Of a DNA stretch of 64,000 nt, positions 24,790-33,718 are shown piece by piece. Position 1 is the first letter of the stretch; each line of letters begins with the position of its first letter. Under the pieces are notes generated by a model. The model was not told the DNA's origin and ran no database searches. It was given only the letters and a program-made list of their open reading frames with translations. This DNA is from Oscillospiraceae bacterium (GTDB lineage Bacteria > Bacillota > Clostridia > Oscillospirales > Ruminococcaceae). A program made the position numbers and the translations under genes. Location: the NCBI GenBank assembly GCA_009783695.1, contig WRCY01000005.1, positions 1-64,000 on the forward strand, given 5' to 3'.

Positions 24790-25773
24790 ATGTTTCAACA
24801 AGGCAGTAAATTTGTCTTTATTCCCGGGCATACGGTTGAGAATCCTGCCGGCGGGAATAAAGCTATGAGGCATGTTGCGGGAGAGGCTTCCGGCGAAGCC
24901 GGTATTGTCACCGGCGATACGCCGGCGGCGAAGCCTATGCTGCGTCCGGGCGTTAAGCCGGGCGCGGGGTCTGCGCAGCAGGCAGCGCCCCTTTCGGAGG
25001 CGGTAAACGAAGAACCCGAGCAGCCTTTAAACGCGCAGGAACAGCTTATACTCCGCAAGGAAATCATACGCGAATACGACGCGCTCCGCCAGCAGTATAT
25101 CTCCGAGGGCGAGAAAGCGCGGTTCGACGCGCAGGAATGGGCGCAGAGGCTCATCGAAACAACAGAAAACGACATTCGCAAGCTCTACGCAAAAAACGAG
25201 CAGGAATGTGCGGAAAAGCGCAGAACCTCCGAGGAGCAAGGTTACAGGGACGGCTATGACAAAGGCTACGGCGAGGGCAGTGAAAAAGGCTACGCGGAGG
25301 GCTATGCAAAGGCGCACGGAAAGTGCAAGGATACGCTCGCGGAGCTGGTGAGTATGCTTGGAGCGCTTGACGGCGAGCGCGAGAGATTTTTTAAGGAATA
25401 TGAGAACCGTCTTTTCGATACTATATTTACTATAGCCAATAAAATCACTGTAGACAGTTTGAAGCAAAAAGACAAGACGGTAATTGAAAAAATGCTGCGC
25501 GAAGCCGCAAAAGGCTTCCGCAATTCCGAGTATGTGAAGATAACGCTGTCCAAGCTCGACACCGAGCAGTGCGGGGCGGCGGGGCTCGACATCATGCGCG
25601 AAATCTTCCGCGAAACGCAGCATATCGAGTTTGAAATAGTTAAGGACGCGCCCGAGGGAACGCTTATTCTCGACAACGGCAGCGAAATCACCGACGCGGG
25701 CGTGGCGACTCAGCTTATGATGATTGAAAAGCTCGGCAAGGGGAAGTTCAGGGATAAAACGGAAGACGGGTAG
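24790..25773 (+). CDS. fliH: Flagellar export apparatus protein FliH
   Basis: 327 residues. Negative regulator and docking partner of the FliI ATPase. Long charged N-terminal half, then a Gly-repeat stretch with GYRDGYDKGYGEG and SEKGYAEGYAKAHGK (about 150-178), the GxxxG pattern characteristic of FliH, and a C-terminal domain KIGLI-like ending in EGTLILDNGSEITDAGV. Ribosome site GGTG is weak and lies close to the fliG stop. Confidence 0.93.
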   Translation: MFQQGSKFVFIPGHTVENPAGGNKAMRHVAGEASGEAGIVTGDTPAAKPMLRPGVKPGAGSAQQAAPLSEAVNEEPEQPLNAQEQLILRKEIIREYDALRQQYISEGEKARFDAQEWAQRLIETTENDIRKLYAKNEQECAEKRRTSEEQGYRDGYDKGYGEGSEKGYAEGYAKAHGKCKDTLAELVSMLGALDGERERFFKEYENRLFDTIFTIANKITVDSLKQKDKTVIEKMLREAAKGFRNSEYVKITLSKLDTEQCGAAGLDIMREIFRETQHIEFEIVKDAPEGTLILDNGSEITDAGVATQLMMIEKLGKGKFRDKTEDG

Positions 25774-25792
25774 AAATACAAAAAGTTTGTAA

Positions 25793-25863
25793 ACAGAAGC
25801 TGTTGAATCTGGGGAAACAATGTTTTCATACCGCATTTGTGAAGAAAGGACTTGGTAAAAATT
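25793..25863 (+). repeat. Leader repeat copy
   Basis: AAGTTTGTAAACAGAAGC, TTGAATCTGGGGAAACAATG, TTTTCATACCGCATTT, GTGAAGAAAGGACTTGG, ending at the ATG at 25864. Confidence 0.9.
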
Positions 25864-26055
25864 ATGGCAAGCAGTATTGAAATCAGAGCTACACAAAAGA
25901 CCGCATTGTATGAAATTTTAATGCTTAAAAAGCAAAACGATAAAGCCGGAACGAAAGTTGCGGGTTTAAATCAATTAGTCACGAAAATGAAAGTCGCTAT
26001 GGAAGCAGAAGATGTGGCGTACGTAGAAAAAATGATTGCAGAAGAAGTTGAATAA
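25864..26055 (+). CDS. 63-aa protein, paralogue of 52655-52852 product
   Basis: A small helical protein with an Ala/Lys/Glu-rich composition; both ends match the 65-residue product at 52655-52852 (MASS-EIR at the N-terminus, EDVAYVEKMI near the C-terminus). Its TAA overlaps the ATG of fliI by one base, so it is translated together with the export ATPase, while it is preceded by a leader repeat copy. I do not recognise a known family. Position between fliH and fliI could hint at an export-apparatus accessory, but the second copy sits next to glgP, so a flagellar role is not required. Confidence 0.8.
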   Translation: MASSIEIRATQKTALYEILMLKKQNDKAGTKVAGLNQLVTKMKVAMEAEDVAYVEKMIAEEVE

Positions 26056-27359
26056 TGGATTTACAAGGCTTCAGCAAGGAACTCAAAACTTACGAATCCT
26101 ACCGTAATATGGGTAAGATTGAAAAAATAATCGGAATGACAATAGAGGCAAGCGGACCGACCTGTAACATAGGCGACGTTTGCCGTATTTTCAATAAGGA
26201 TATGCAAAGCCATGTTTTTGCGGAAGTAGTCGGGTTCAATTCCGAAAACGTACTGCTCATGCCTTATACCGACATCGAGGGAATAGGCCCGGGCAGTATT
26301 GTTGACAATACGGGTGAAAAGCTGATGGTAAAAACCGGCGGGAATCTAATCGGGCGCATAATCGACGCAATCGGTCAGCCGCTGGACGGCAAGCCGGAAA
26401 TCGAATATACGGGCGTCATGCCTATTTCCGGTATACCTGTAAACCCCCTCACCCGCCCGAAAATCGCAGAGCCGATTGAACTTGGGGTTAAAGCCATTGA
26501 CGGCGTCATGACGCTCGGAAAAGGGCAGAGAATCGGAATTTTCGCGGGCTCGGGAGTGGGAAAGTCCACGCTGATGGGCATGGTGGCAAGAAAAGTCAAA
26601 GCCGACCTGAACGTAATCGCGCTTGTAGGGGAGCGCGGACGCGAGGTACGCGAGTTTATAGAAAACGACCTCGGCGACGAGGGCATGGCTCGTTCTGTCG
26701 TTGTAGTCGCGACGGGCGACCAGCCTGCAATGATGCGCAACAAATGCCCGCTGACCGCGACCGCAATCGCCGAATATTTTATGAGGCAGGGTAAGGATGT
26801 ACTGCTGATGATGGATAATCTTACACGTTTCGCGATGGCGCAGCGTGAAGTAGGGCTGTCAATAGGCGAGCCGCCTATTGCAAGAGGGTACACGCCGTCG
26901 ATTTACTCGGCGCTGCCGAAGCTTTTAGAACGGGCGGGCTGCTTTGAAAAAGGCAGTATCACGGGCATCTACGCGGTGCTCGTAGAGGGCGACGATACCA
27001 ACGAGCCCATAGCCGACACGGTGCGCGGAATCATAGACGGGCATATAGTCTTGTCGCGGAAAATAGCGGCAAGGAACCATTATCCGGCAATAGATATACT
27101 GAACAGTGTTTCGCGCCTTATGGTGCTCGTAACGCCGCAGGAGCACCAGGACTTGGCGAACAGGCTGCGCAACCTGCTCGCGCTTTATGAAGCGAACTCC
27201 GACCTTATTGCCATCGGTGCGTATAAGTCGGGAACGAATCCCGCGCTGGACGAAGCAATCGGTAAGATTAACGCAATCAACGGCTTCCTCACGCAAAGAA
27301 TAAAGGAGTCATTTGACTTGGACGAAACTGTGAAATTATTGGAAAGTGTTATCGTGTAG
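26055..27359 (+). CDS. fliI: Flagellum-specific ATPase FliI
   Basis: 434 residues, usual length. Hexameric ATPase of type III export, related to F1 beta. Walker A GSGVGKST at 165-172, ALVGERGREVREF just after, and Walker B VLLMMDNLTRFAMAQRE. It starts by one-base overlap with the 63-aa gene. Confidence 0.97.
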   Translation: MDLQGFSKELKTYESYRNMGKIEKIIGMTIEASGPTCNIGDVCRIFNKDMQSHVFAEVVGFNSENVLLMPYTDIEGIGPGSIVDNTGEKLMVKTGGNLIGRIIDAIGQPLDGKPEIEYTGVMPISGIPVNPLTRPKIAEPIELGVKAIDGVMTLGKGQRIGIFAGSGVGKSTLMGMVARKVKADLNVIALVGERGREVREFIENDLGDEGMARSVVVVATGDQPAMMRNKCPLTATAIAEYFMRQGKDVLLMMDNLTRFAMAQREVGLSIGEPPIARGYTPSIYSALPKLLERAGCFEKGSITGIYAVLVEGDDTNEPIADTVRGIIDGHIVLSRKIAARNHYPAIDILNSVSRLMVLVTPQEHQDLANRLRNLLALYEANSDLIAIGAYKSGTNPALDEAIGKINAINGFLTQRIKESFDLDETVKLLESVIV

Positions 27360-27395
27360 GGTATAGCGCCTTGCAAATGTCAGGTATATGCAATA

Positions 27396-27845
27396 ATGAA
27401 AAGATTCGAGTTCTCATTAGCAAAACTAAAACATTACAAAGAGCGCATGCTTGAAGCCGAAAAGAACAACCTCGGGATTCTGCGGAGGGAGCTTGTTGTT
27501 CTAAACGAACAGCTTCAGGAAATTTTCGCGAACATCACCGAGAAGAACGCCGAACTCGCCGATAAGCTAATCACAGGCATAACGCCGGTCGATATAGCGG
27601 TTCGTAAGAGATTCATCACCTCGCGCAAGCAGGACGCGTCGCTCAAGCAAATCGAAATTGTGCGCAAGGAGGACGAGATTGCGCGGCAGCTTGGGGTTGT
27701 ACTGGAGCTGCAGAAGGAAGTCGCCTCTCTCGAGAAGCTCGAGGAGAACCAGCTTGAGGAATACCGCGCGCTGGAGCTCAAGGAAACCGAGCTGTTTATA
27801 GACGAGTTCATGACTAACGCGGACTTCAGGAAGCAAAAGAGCTGA
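27396..27845 (+). CDS. fliJ: Flagellar export chaperone FliJ
   Basis: 149 residues, predicted two-helix coiled coil as in FliJ (FEFSLAKLKHYKERMLEAEK; LEENQLEEYRALELKETELF). It couples FliI to the export gate. Weak ribosome site. It ends the first flagellar transcription unit before a new promoter at 27894. Confidence 0.9.
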   Translation: MKRFEFSLAKLKHYKERMLEAEKNNLGILRRELVVLNEQLQEIFANITEKNAELADKLITGITPVDIAVRKRFITSRKQDASLKQIEIVRKEDEIARQLGVVLELQKEVASLEKLEENQLEEYRALELKETELFIDEFMTNADFRKQKS

Positions 27846-27893
27846 AAATCCGACAAAAAATTATATAAAATTTGTAAAAAGAGCGAGTAATTA

Positions 27894-27922
27894 TTGACAT
27901 TTGGGCATTTTTTGTGTATAAT
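27894..27922 (+). promoter_or_regulatory. Sigma-A promoter before fliK
   Basis: TTGACA (27894-27899), 17-base spacer, TATAAT (27917-27922). A second transcription unit of the flagellar cluster begins here. Confidence 0.88.
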
Positions 27923-27941
27923 CAAGAGAAGGTGGGTATTT

Positions 27942-28003
27942 ATGCACCGATTTTGCCATTTATGTTTTTGGATTACGTTATTAAGTCTGATTTAGACTTA
28001 ATA
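27942..28003 (+). other. Possible leader peptide and hairpin in fliK 5' region
   Basis: A 17-codon frame (27942-27995, starts MHRFCHLCFW) follows AAGGTGGG at a good distance. Its stop lies in a perfect hairpin TATTAAGTC-TGATTTA-GACTTAATA (27979-28003), 25 bases before the fliK ribosome site. The expected transcription start almost coincides with the ribosome site, so translation is doubtful. Confidence 0.35.
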
Positions 28004-28038
28004 TATATTAAAATTCATACAGAAAGGAGGTGTATGAT

Positions 28039-29583
28039 ATGATTGTTTGCAATGGAGCAGGTATCACCGCGTATACCGCAGATTTCGGCGAAATACAGGC
28101 GGGCGGATTCACACAGGAAAGCTTCTGCGAGCACGTTAAACTGGCGGTTTCCGAGCTGGAGCAGCAGGGAGCGGGTTATGTACCGGAAAAGCCGCTCATA
28201 AACCCCGAAGTTCCCGAGTTCACCCCGAAGCGGAACTACAGCGAAGAAGAGCAAATACTTACGAGCTGCCTGATTAATATAGCGAGTCCGGTCGTAATCG
28301 ACGAGCAGCCGAAGATGGCTGAAATCGAAATCGCTGTGAAGCCGCAGGCGCACGCTCCCGAGCTGCCCGAAGCACCGGAATTCCCGCAACCCGAAAAGTC
28401 GGAACTTGCCGAGAATCCCAAGCTTTCGGAAAAGGCGCAAATCCCGCAAACCTCGCAAGTCCCGGAAGCTCCCGCAAAAGCCGAGCCGCCGGAACCCGCG
28501 AAGCCCGAAGCTCAGGAGCCCGTGAAATCACAAACGCCGGAGCCCGTAAAATCCGAACCGCCGGAGTATGTAAAACCCGAAATACCGCAAACAGCTGCAA
28601 CTTCCGAAGCGGCACAGCCGGAGCTTATTGAAAGTTATTTTACAACGGTGAAAGCTGAGATGAACATACAGGCTGCAGCGGCAGAACTTCCCGAAGCAAA
28701 TTTTACAGCGGCTCCCATTATAAGCGAAGAACCGGCGGAAAAACCCGCGGAACCTGTGAACACGGAGAAGCAAGCGGCAACGCAAATGACGCAGGAAGCA
28801 AAAGAGCTTCTTGAAAAGGCAGGCGAAGTCAAGTTCGCCGTTGAAAGCGGCAAAAGCGCGGAGCTGACAGCCGAGGCGGAAAAGCCCGAGGAAACGCTTA
28901 AAGCATGGGAAACGCTTCAAAAGGCGCACGTGGTTATTCAGCAGAAGCCGGAAGAGCTCAGCGAACTGCTCGGGAAGTTCAAGGCGCAGAATCCGGAGCA
29001 GACGGAAAAGCCGGAAAAAGCAGAAATCCCGAAGAGTGCTGAAACTACAGAAAAAGCGAAAGCAGCCGAACCGCCGAAAGCTTCCGAAGCTCCTAAAAAC
29101 CCCGAAACAATGCAGGCTGCCCAAACAGCAGGCTTCGAGCAGAAGCTCATAATCCCCGAAAAAGCCGAGCTGCCTCAAAGCACAGTAACGCAGGTTGCTG
29201 AGCAAGTTCTGGCAAGGATTACCACAGCAGGCGGCGGCACGACTACATTTGAGATGGTTCTGAACCCCGCAGAGCTCGGTAAAATCGCAGTCAGGATTGT
29301 GATTCAAGCGACGGGAACGGCAGTTGAAATTACGGCGGAGAAAGCAACAACCGCACAACTTCTGCAAAACTCAGCCGACAGAATCAGTCTGGCGCTCGAA
29401 AGAAGCGACGCTAAACTCGAAAGCTTTATCGTGAACACCGAGGCTTCGGAAAGCAAGCCCGACTACAGCGAGCAGCGCGAGAACCGGGACGGCAGCCGCG
29501 GCGAGCAGGAGCAGGACGATTCTCATGACGATGGTGAAGAAGAGCAGGGAATCAGTTTCGCGGAACTGCTGCGAGCGAGTTAG
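28039..29583 (+). CDS. fliK: Flagellar hook-length control protein FliK
   Basis: 514 residues. The molecular ruler that switches export from hook to filament. Most of the protein (about 60-390) is low-complexity Pro/Glu/Ala/Lys sequence with PEPVKSE-type repeats, expected for the extended ruler part. The C-terminal domain (about 395-475: TFEMVLNPAELGKIAVRIVI) is the conserved Flg_hook domain that contacts FlhB. The start ATG at 28039 has AGAAAGGAGG 8 bases ahead. Confidence 0.93.
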   Translation: MIVCNGAGITAYTADFGEIQAGGFTQESFCEHVKLAVSELEQQGAGYVPEKPLINPEVPEFTPKRNYSEEEQILTSCLINIASPVVIDEQPKMAEIEIAVKPQAHAPELPEAPEFPQPEKSELAENPKLSEKAQIPQTSQVPEAPAKAEPPEPAKPEAQEPVKSQTPEPVKSEPPEYVKPEIPQTAATSEAAQPELIESYFTTVKAEMNIQAAAAELPEANFTAAPIISEEPAEKPAEPVNTEKQAATQMTQEAKELLEKAGEVKFAVESGKSAELTAEAEKPEETLKAWETLQKAHVVIQQKPEELSELLGKFKAQNPEQTEKPEKAEIPKSAETTEKAKAAEPPKASEAPKNPETMQAAQTAGFEQKLIIPEKAELPQSTVTQVAEQVLARITTAGGGTTTFEMVLNPAELGKIAVRIVIQATGTAVEITAEKATTAQLLQNSADRISLALERSDAKLESFIVNTEASESKPDYSEQRENRDGSRGEQEQDDSHDDGEEEQGISFAELLRAS

Positions 29584-29607
29584 CAAATTGGCATGACAAG
29601 GAGATTT

Positions 29608-29688
29608 AAGTTTGAAAACATCCGATACTGAATCGGGGAAAACGAAACTTTTTATTCTCCGCTCGTGCAGAAAGGACATGGTGAAAAA
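29608..29688 (+). repeat. Leader repeat copy (before flgD)
   Basis: AAGTTTGAAAACATCCGA, CTGAATCGGGGAAAACGAAA, CTTTTTATTCTCC, GTGCAGAAAGGACATGGTG, ending at the flgD ATG. Confidence 0.93.
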
Positions 29689-30477
29689 ATGGCTGTAAAC
29701 AGCACACAAAGCATCGCCGAGAACAGGGAGAGATACGCGAAGTATTTTACCAAGCAGGACAAAGACGCGTTCTCGATGGAGAACTTCTTCAATCTGCTGA
29801 TGGCGGAAATGGGCAACCAGGACCCGCTCGAGCCGATGAGCAACACCGACTTCATCTCGAACCTTGCGAACTTCACGGCGCTCAAAGCGCAGCAGGACGC
29901 ACTCTACTACCAAAACGCAAACTATGCGCAGTCGCTGGTGGGCAAGACCGTAACAGTGCCCGTAACGGACGGTAAGGGATTCAAGTTTGAAAGCGGAATC
30001 GTTACCTCGATGAGCGTCACCGACGGAGAATTTAACATCAAGGTCAACGGCAAGGACTACCCGCTCTCAAACATAATGGAAATCCTGCCCACGCAAAACC
30101 CGTATACGATTACAGGCAATGAGGGAGCATACGCGGCAAGCCTCATAGGCATGAAAGTCACGGTAGTCGGAAGAAACGAAGCGGGAATCAGAATCACCGA
30201 AACAGGCATCGTTGCACGCTTTGAAGTAAAGGACAACGAAATCAGCATAATTATTGACGATTTGGCGTACCCGCTCTCAAGCGTAATCAGAGTGGAATCC
30301 GCACAAGCGCAGGGGCCCGGTGAAGACGAGAACTGGACGGGCGAGGGCTCAGCGGAAGCACCGAAGCCGAAAGAACCCGAAGAGCCCAAGGAACCGGAAG
30401 AACCCGCCCAAACAGGGTATAGCTCAACTTCAAACCTCAAGGATTACACCGAGCAGTTAAATCAGCTTATTTATTAA
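29689..30477 (+). CDS. flgD: Flagellar hook scaffolding protein FlgD
   Basis: 262 residues. N-terminal FlgD motif FSMENFFNLLMAEMGNQDPL and EPMSNTDFISNLANFTALK (residues about 29-68) caps the growing hook. Two repeated domains follow (VTSMSVTDGEFNIKVNGKDYPL and VARFEVKDNEISIIIDDLAYPL), then a Pro/Glu-rich tail. The start is the ATG at the end of the leader repeat, not the upstream in-frame codon at 29665. Confidence 0.95.
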   Translation: MAVNSTQSIAENRERYAKYFTKQDKDAFSMENFFNLLMAEMGNQDPLEPMSNTDFISNLANFTALKAQQDALYYQNANYAQSLVGKTVTVPVTDGKGFKFESGIVTSMSVTDGEFNIKVNGKDYPLSNIMEILPTQNPYTITGNEGAYAASLIGMKVTVVGRNEAGIRITETGIVARFEVKDNEISIIIDDLAYPLSSVIRVESAQAQGPGEDENWTGEGSAEAPKPKEPEEPKEPEEPAQTGYSSTSNLKDYTEQLNQLIY

Positions 30478-30574
30478 TGCAAGTACAGGAGCTTTCACCT
30501 GACAATAAAATCCTGTTCGGGATAAAAACAAAAGCTTATATTTACTGTATAAGACAGGGAGGAGGTATTAACGG

Positions 30575-30985
30575 ATGCTGTTAAACGATTTTCTTAAAAC
30601 GCGGAATCAGCAAATAAGCATAAACAGACCGCAGGAAACGCAATTACCAAATGCTCCCGCAGCTCCGCAGACCAACGAGCAGGGTCAGAGCTTCGCGGAC
30701 GCATTAAAGCAGAAGCTTGAGAAGACCAGCGCGATTGAGTTTTCCGGTCATGCAATCAGACGGCTTGACAGCAGGAACGTTGACATTGATGAGAACGGCA
30801 AGCTCGAAAGGCTGAACGAGGGCGTTAGGGTAGCCGCTGAAAAGGGGAGCAACGATACTCTAATCTTAGTCGACACGACGGCGTTCATAGTCAATGTACC
30901 CAACAACAAGGTAATCACCACCATGGAGATGGAGGAGCTCAAGGGCAACGTATTCACAAACATTGATTCTACAGTAATTATGTAA
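30575..30985 (+). CDS. Flagellar operon protein, TIGR02530 (flg_new) type
   Basis: 136 residues. C-terminal two-thirds shows the conserved pattern of this Firmicute flagellar-operon family (FSGHAIRRLDSRNVDI; LVDTTAFIVNVPNNKVIT). It always lies near flgD and flgE and is thought to affect hook assembly, but its role is not established. Excellent ribosome site GGGAGGAGG. Confidence 0.88.
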   Translation: MLLNDFLKTRNQQISINRPQETQLPNAPAAPQTNEQGQSFADALKQKLEKTSAIEFSGHAIRRLDSRNVDIDENGKLERLNEGVRVAAEKGSNDTLILVDTTAFIVNVPNNKVITTMEMEELKGNVFTNIDSTVIM

Positions 30986-31075
30986 AATTAAAATTTAATA
31001 ACAGCCGCGACGCGAATTTCAACATGGTCCCTAACGGGAAATGTTCTCTGTCTTGACCGACTGATAGACAGAATT

Positions 31076-31108
31076 CATTGTCAATTGTCAATTATAAATT
31101 GTCAATTG
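31076..31108. repeat. Heptamer repeat element
   Basis: ATTGTCAATTGTCAATTAT plus AAATTGTCAATTGTC upstream of flgE. Confidence 0.8.
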
Positions 31109-31142
31109 TCCGTCGCCGGCGCATGAGAAAGGATTTATCGTT

Positions 31143-33095
31143 ATGATGAAATCGCTTTTTTCCGGCGTTTCCGGACTTAAAAACCATACCGTACGCATGG
31201 ACGTTATCGGTAACAACATCGCAAACGTAAACACCATGGGCTACAAGGCAAACACCGTTACATTCAGGGACGTTTTCTATCAGACGCGTTCTTTCGCGTC
31301 CAGCGGTGACAACGTATCCGGCGGCACAAACCCCCGTCAAATCGGTTACGGTCTTGCGCTCGGCTCCATCGACAAGGTCATGACCCAGTCGGGCTTCACT
31401 TTCTCGGACAGCGTCTATGACTGTGCGATTAAGGGCGAGGGCTTCTTCCAGGTTATGGACGCGGCGGGAAACATCTACTACACCAGAAACGGCGTCTTCA
31501 ATGTGGACAACGCAGGAAATCTTGTTGACTCCAACGGTTACGTTGTCCTCGGCATATCGGGCGACCCGACAGGCATGGGCCCCGGCAGCCAGAGAATCAA
31601 CTTCTTCATCCCCGACGTCATGAACGAGGAGGCAAGCTCCAACAGAACCGTCACTTTCAACGGACAGGAATATGAAATCAGGTTCAGCGCGTCCGGCTAC
31701 GGCCCTAACGGCAACATCGCGCTCAACATCACGCATAGCTTAGTGCCTTTTGCCACCATGAACGGCTCGGTGCTTACAATTCAAATGGACCTCACGCAGG
31801 ACTTTGACTATTACCCCTACTCGATTGCCACGCTTCCGATAGACGACGATGACTTAGAAGCGGCAATCGCAGCGGCAAATACCGCGATTACCGACGCGAA
31901 CACCGCAATAGCAGCAGCTGTCGGAGCCATCGCAGATTATAATCAGACTCCTATCGATGCGCTTGCACCCTTAACGGTTGCTGCCGGCGCAAATATGGCT
32001 GACGTTCATGCGGCGATTTTAGCGGCAAACGCAATTATTACCAGAGCCAACGAAGCGATTATAGCGGAGAATAACAGGCGCGCTGCCGCTGACCCTCCCG
32101 AAGCGCCCCTCGACCTCGCTGTCGCTCTCGAATCCCCCGCAGTTACCTACAGAAACCCCAACGGCTTCCAGGAGGCTGTGAACGCGGCGATTCAGGCGGG
32201 CGGCATTGACCCCGGCGAGGGCGTGCTCCCCTTAAATATCGATTTCAGCAGCGTCCCGTCAAGCACGCAGGCGATTCCCGCTTCCAACTTCTTCAACTTC
32301 GGCACGGCGGGCAGGCTGACGTTTACGGCGTTCACACCCGGGCTCGCAGCCAACGCGTTTGAAATAAGCATGAGAACCACCAATAACGCAGACGCGCCCG
32401 CAGTCCGCGCACAATGGGCGCAGAATATACTCACCATCACCGTTAAAGAGGGCGTGGAAGTCACCAACCAAATGATTCAGGACGCCATCAACGCGGCGGC
32501 AGGCATGACAAGGCTCGCCGACGGAACATGGGACGAGGAATCCGGCAACGCTAACCGCAAACTTCTCGTTTCGGGCGACGTTACGCCTCCCGCAGGGCAG
32601 CAGCTCGCAGACGTGATTGGCACGTTACCCAGAAGAATCGGGCTCAACGGCGGGCAGGATAACTTCTACCGCTCGGTAATCCAGTCCATGAGCACGGTTG
32701 TAATGGAGAACGGCCGCTGGGCGGGGCCGCAGTCGGTCCGCGACCTTGACCTCGTCTTCATCGACTCCGGCGGTGTAATCTACGGCGAACACGCTGTTCA
32801 CGGCAGACTCCTGCTCGGGCGCATCGACCTTGCCATCTTCCAGAACGTGAACGGTTTGCAGCAGTTCGGCACGTCGTACTTCAAAGAGTCGCTGTCCTCG
32901 GGCCCTCCGGAAGTTAAAGTCCCGGGCGACGACGGCGCGGGCGAAGTGGTTTCCGGCGCGCTCGAAATGGCGAACGTCGACCTTTCCGAAGAATTCTCAA
33001 ACATGATTGTCACGCAGAGGGGATTCCAGGCGAACTCGAGGATTATCACCGTTTCCGATACCATGCTGGAAGAACTGATTAACCTTAAGCGTTAA
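31143..33095 (+). CDS. flgE: Flagellar hook protein FlgE, enlarged
   Basis: 650 residues, well above the roughly 400 of enteric FlgE. The N-terminal rod motif (MDVIGNNIANVNTMGYKANT near 19-38) and the C-terminal helical region (VDLSEEFSNMIVTQRGFQAN) are canonical. The extra length is in the exposed domains and includes an Ala-rich helical stretch (AAIAAANTAITDANTAIAAA, about 238-260). Such inserts in hook proteins are surface-exposed and vary between strains. Ribosome site AGAAAGGA. Confidence 0.95.
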   Translation: MMKSLFSGVSGLKNHTVRMDVIGNNIANVNTMGYKANTVTFRDVFYQTRSFASSGDNVSGGTNPRQIGYGLALGSIDKVMTQSGFTFSDSVYDCAIKGEGFFQVMDAAGNIYYTRNGVFNVDNAGNLVDSNGYVVLGISGDPTGMGPGSQRINFFIPDVMNEEASSNRTVTFNGQEYEIRFSASGYGPNGNIALNITHSLVPFATMNGSVLTIQMDLTQDFDYYPYSIATLPIDDDDLEAAIAAANTAITDANTAIAAAVGAIADYNQTPIDALAPLTVAAGANMADVHAAILAANAIITRANEAIIAENNRRAAADPPEAPLDLAVALESPAVTYRNPNGFQEAVNAAIQAGGIDPGEGVLPLNIDFSSVPSSTQAIPASNFFNFGTAGRLTFTAFTPGLAANAFEISMRTTNNADAPAVRAQWAQNILTITVKEGVEVTNQMIQDAINAAAGMTRLADGTWDEESGNANRKLLVSGDVTPPAGQQLADVIGTLPRRIGLNGGQDNFYRSVIQSMSTVVMENGRWAGPQSVRDLDLVFIDSGGVIYGEHAVHGRLLLGRIDLAIFQNVNGLQQFGTSYFKESLSSGPPEVKVPGDDGAGEVVSGALEMANVDLSEEFSNMIVTQRGFQANSRIITVSDTMLEELINLKR

Positions 33096-33243
33096 AACTT
33101 GACGATTTGATTAACTTTATAAGTTAATTTTGAAAGTCGGAATTGAGAATTAATAACGGTTGTAAGAGTACTATTTAATAATCAGGCTTGTGACGCGGGG
33201 ACTGATGTCCCCGCACACAAGCAAAATATAGAGGACAAGCATA
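33096..33243. other. flgE-flbD spacer with strong hairpin
   Basis: An A/T hairpin ATTAACTT-TAT-AAGTTAAT follows flgE, then a strong hairpin at 33186-33222: GCTTGTG with GCGGGGAC-TGAT-GTCCCCGC and CACAAGC. It has no T run, so it is more likely an RNA-stabilising or processing structure than a terminator. No gene seen. Confidence 0.65.
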
Positions 33244-33399
33244 AAGGCTTGTAATAAAATCTTAGTGAAGCGGGGAAAACGCTGTTTTAAAAAGATTTCG
33301 TGAAAAGAGGACGTGCTGAAAGGCATGCGGTAAAATCTTAGTGAAGCGGGGAAAACGCTGTTTTAAAGAGATTTCGTGAAAAGAGGACGTGCTGAAAAT
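33244..33399 (+). repeat. Leader repeat, two tandem copies (before flbD)
   Basis: Two copies of a diverged type: GTAATAAAATCTTAGTGAAG, CGGGGAAAACGCTGTTTTAA, GATTTCGTGAAAAGAGGACG. Copies are nearly identical to each other but differ from other loci. Confidence 0.88.
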
Positions 33400-33603
33400 A
33401 TGATTGTTTTAACTAAACTTGACGGCAAGCAAATCCTTATAAACGAGGCGCTTATAGAAACGGCGTATGAAACGCCCGACACCATTATACTCATGAATAA
33501 CGGACACACCTATATCGTCGCCGAAACGCTCGATGAGATAATGAAAAAAACTATAGAGTTTCGCCGCCTGTCGCGGCGCAGGCTGACGAACAATGAACAA
33601 TGA
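33400..33603 (+). CDS. flbD: FlbD-family flagellar protein
   Basis: 67 residues, normal for the family. MIVLTKLDGKQILINEALIE at the start and VAETLDEIMKKTIEFRR at the end are characteristic. It usually lies between flgE and motA, as here; its role is not known. The last codons and stop (LTNNEQ) are supplied by the beginning of a heptamer repeat element. Confidence 0.9.
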   Translation: MIVLTKLDGKQILINEALIETAYETPDTIILMNNGHTYIVAETLDEIMKKTIEFRRLSRRRLTNNEQ

Positions 33604-33703
33604 ACAATGAACAATTGTGGAGTCCGCAAAGCGGACGGTACATAGAAACTGTCGCGAAGCGACACAATAATTGTACATTGTACACTGTACATTGTGCATT
33701 TAA
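33586..33703. repeat. Palindromic heptamer element with two mini-hairpins
   Basis: Left arm ACAATGA x3-4, hairpins GTCCGC-AAA-GCGGAC and GTCGC-GAA-GCGAC, right arm of TTGTACA heptamers. Left and right arms are complementary, so the whole is one palindrome. It overlaps the flbD stop. Confidence 0.88.
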
Positions 33704-33718
33704 AATCGGAGGTTAGTT

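Noticed and set aside
28528..29367. 279-residue Cys/Phe/Arg-rich minus-strand frame opposite fliK
   Set aside because: Produced by the low-complexity GAA/GCC codons of FliK read backwards.
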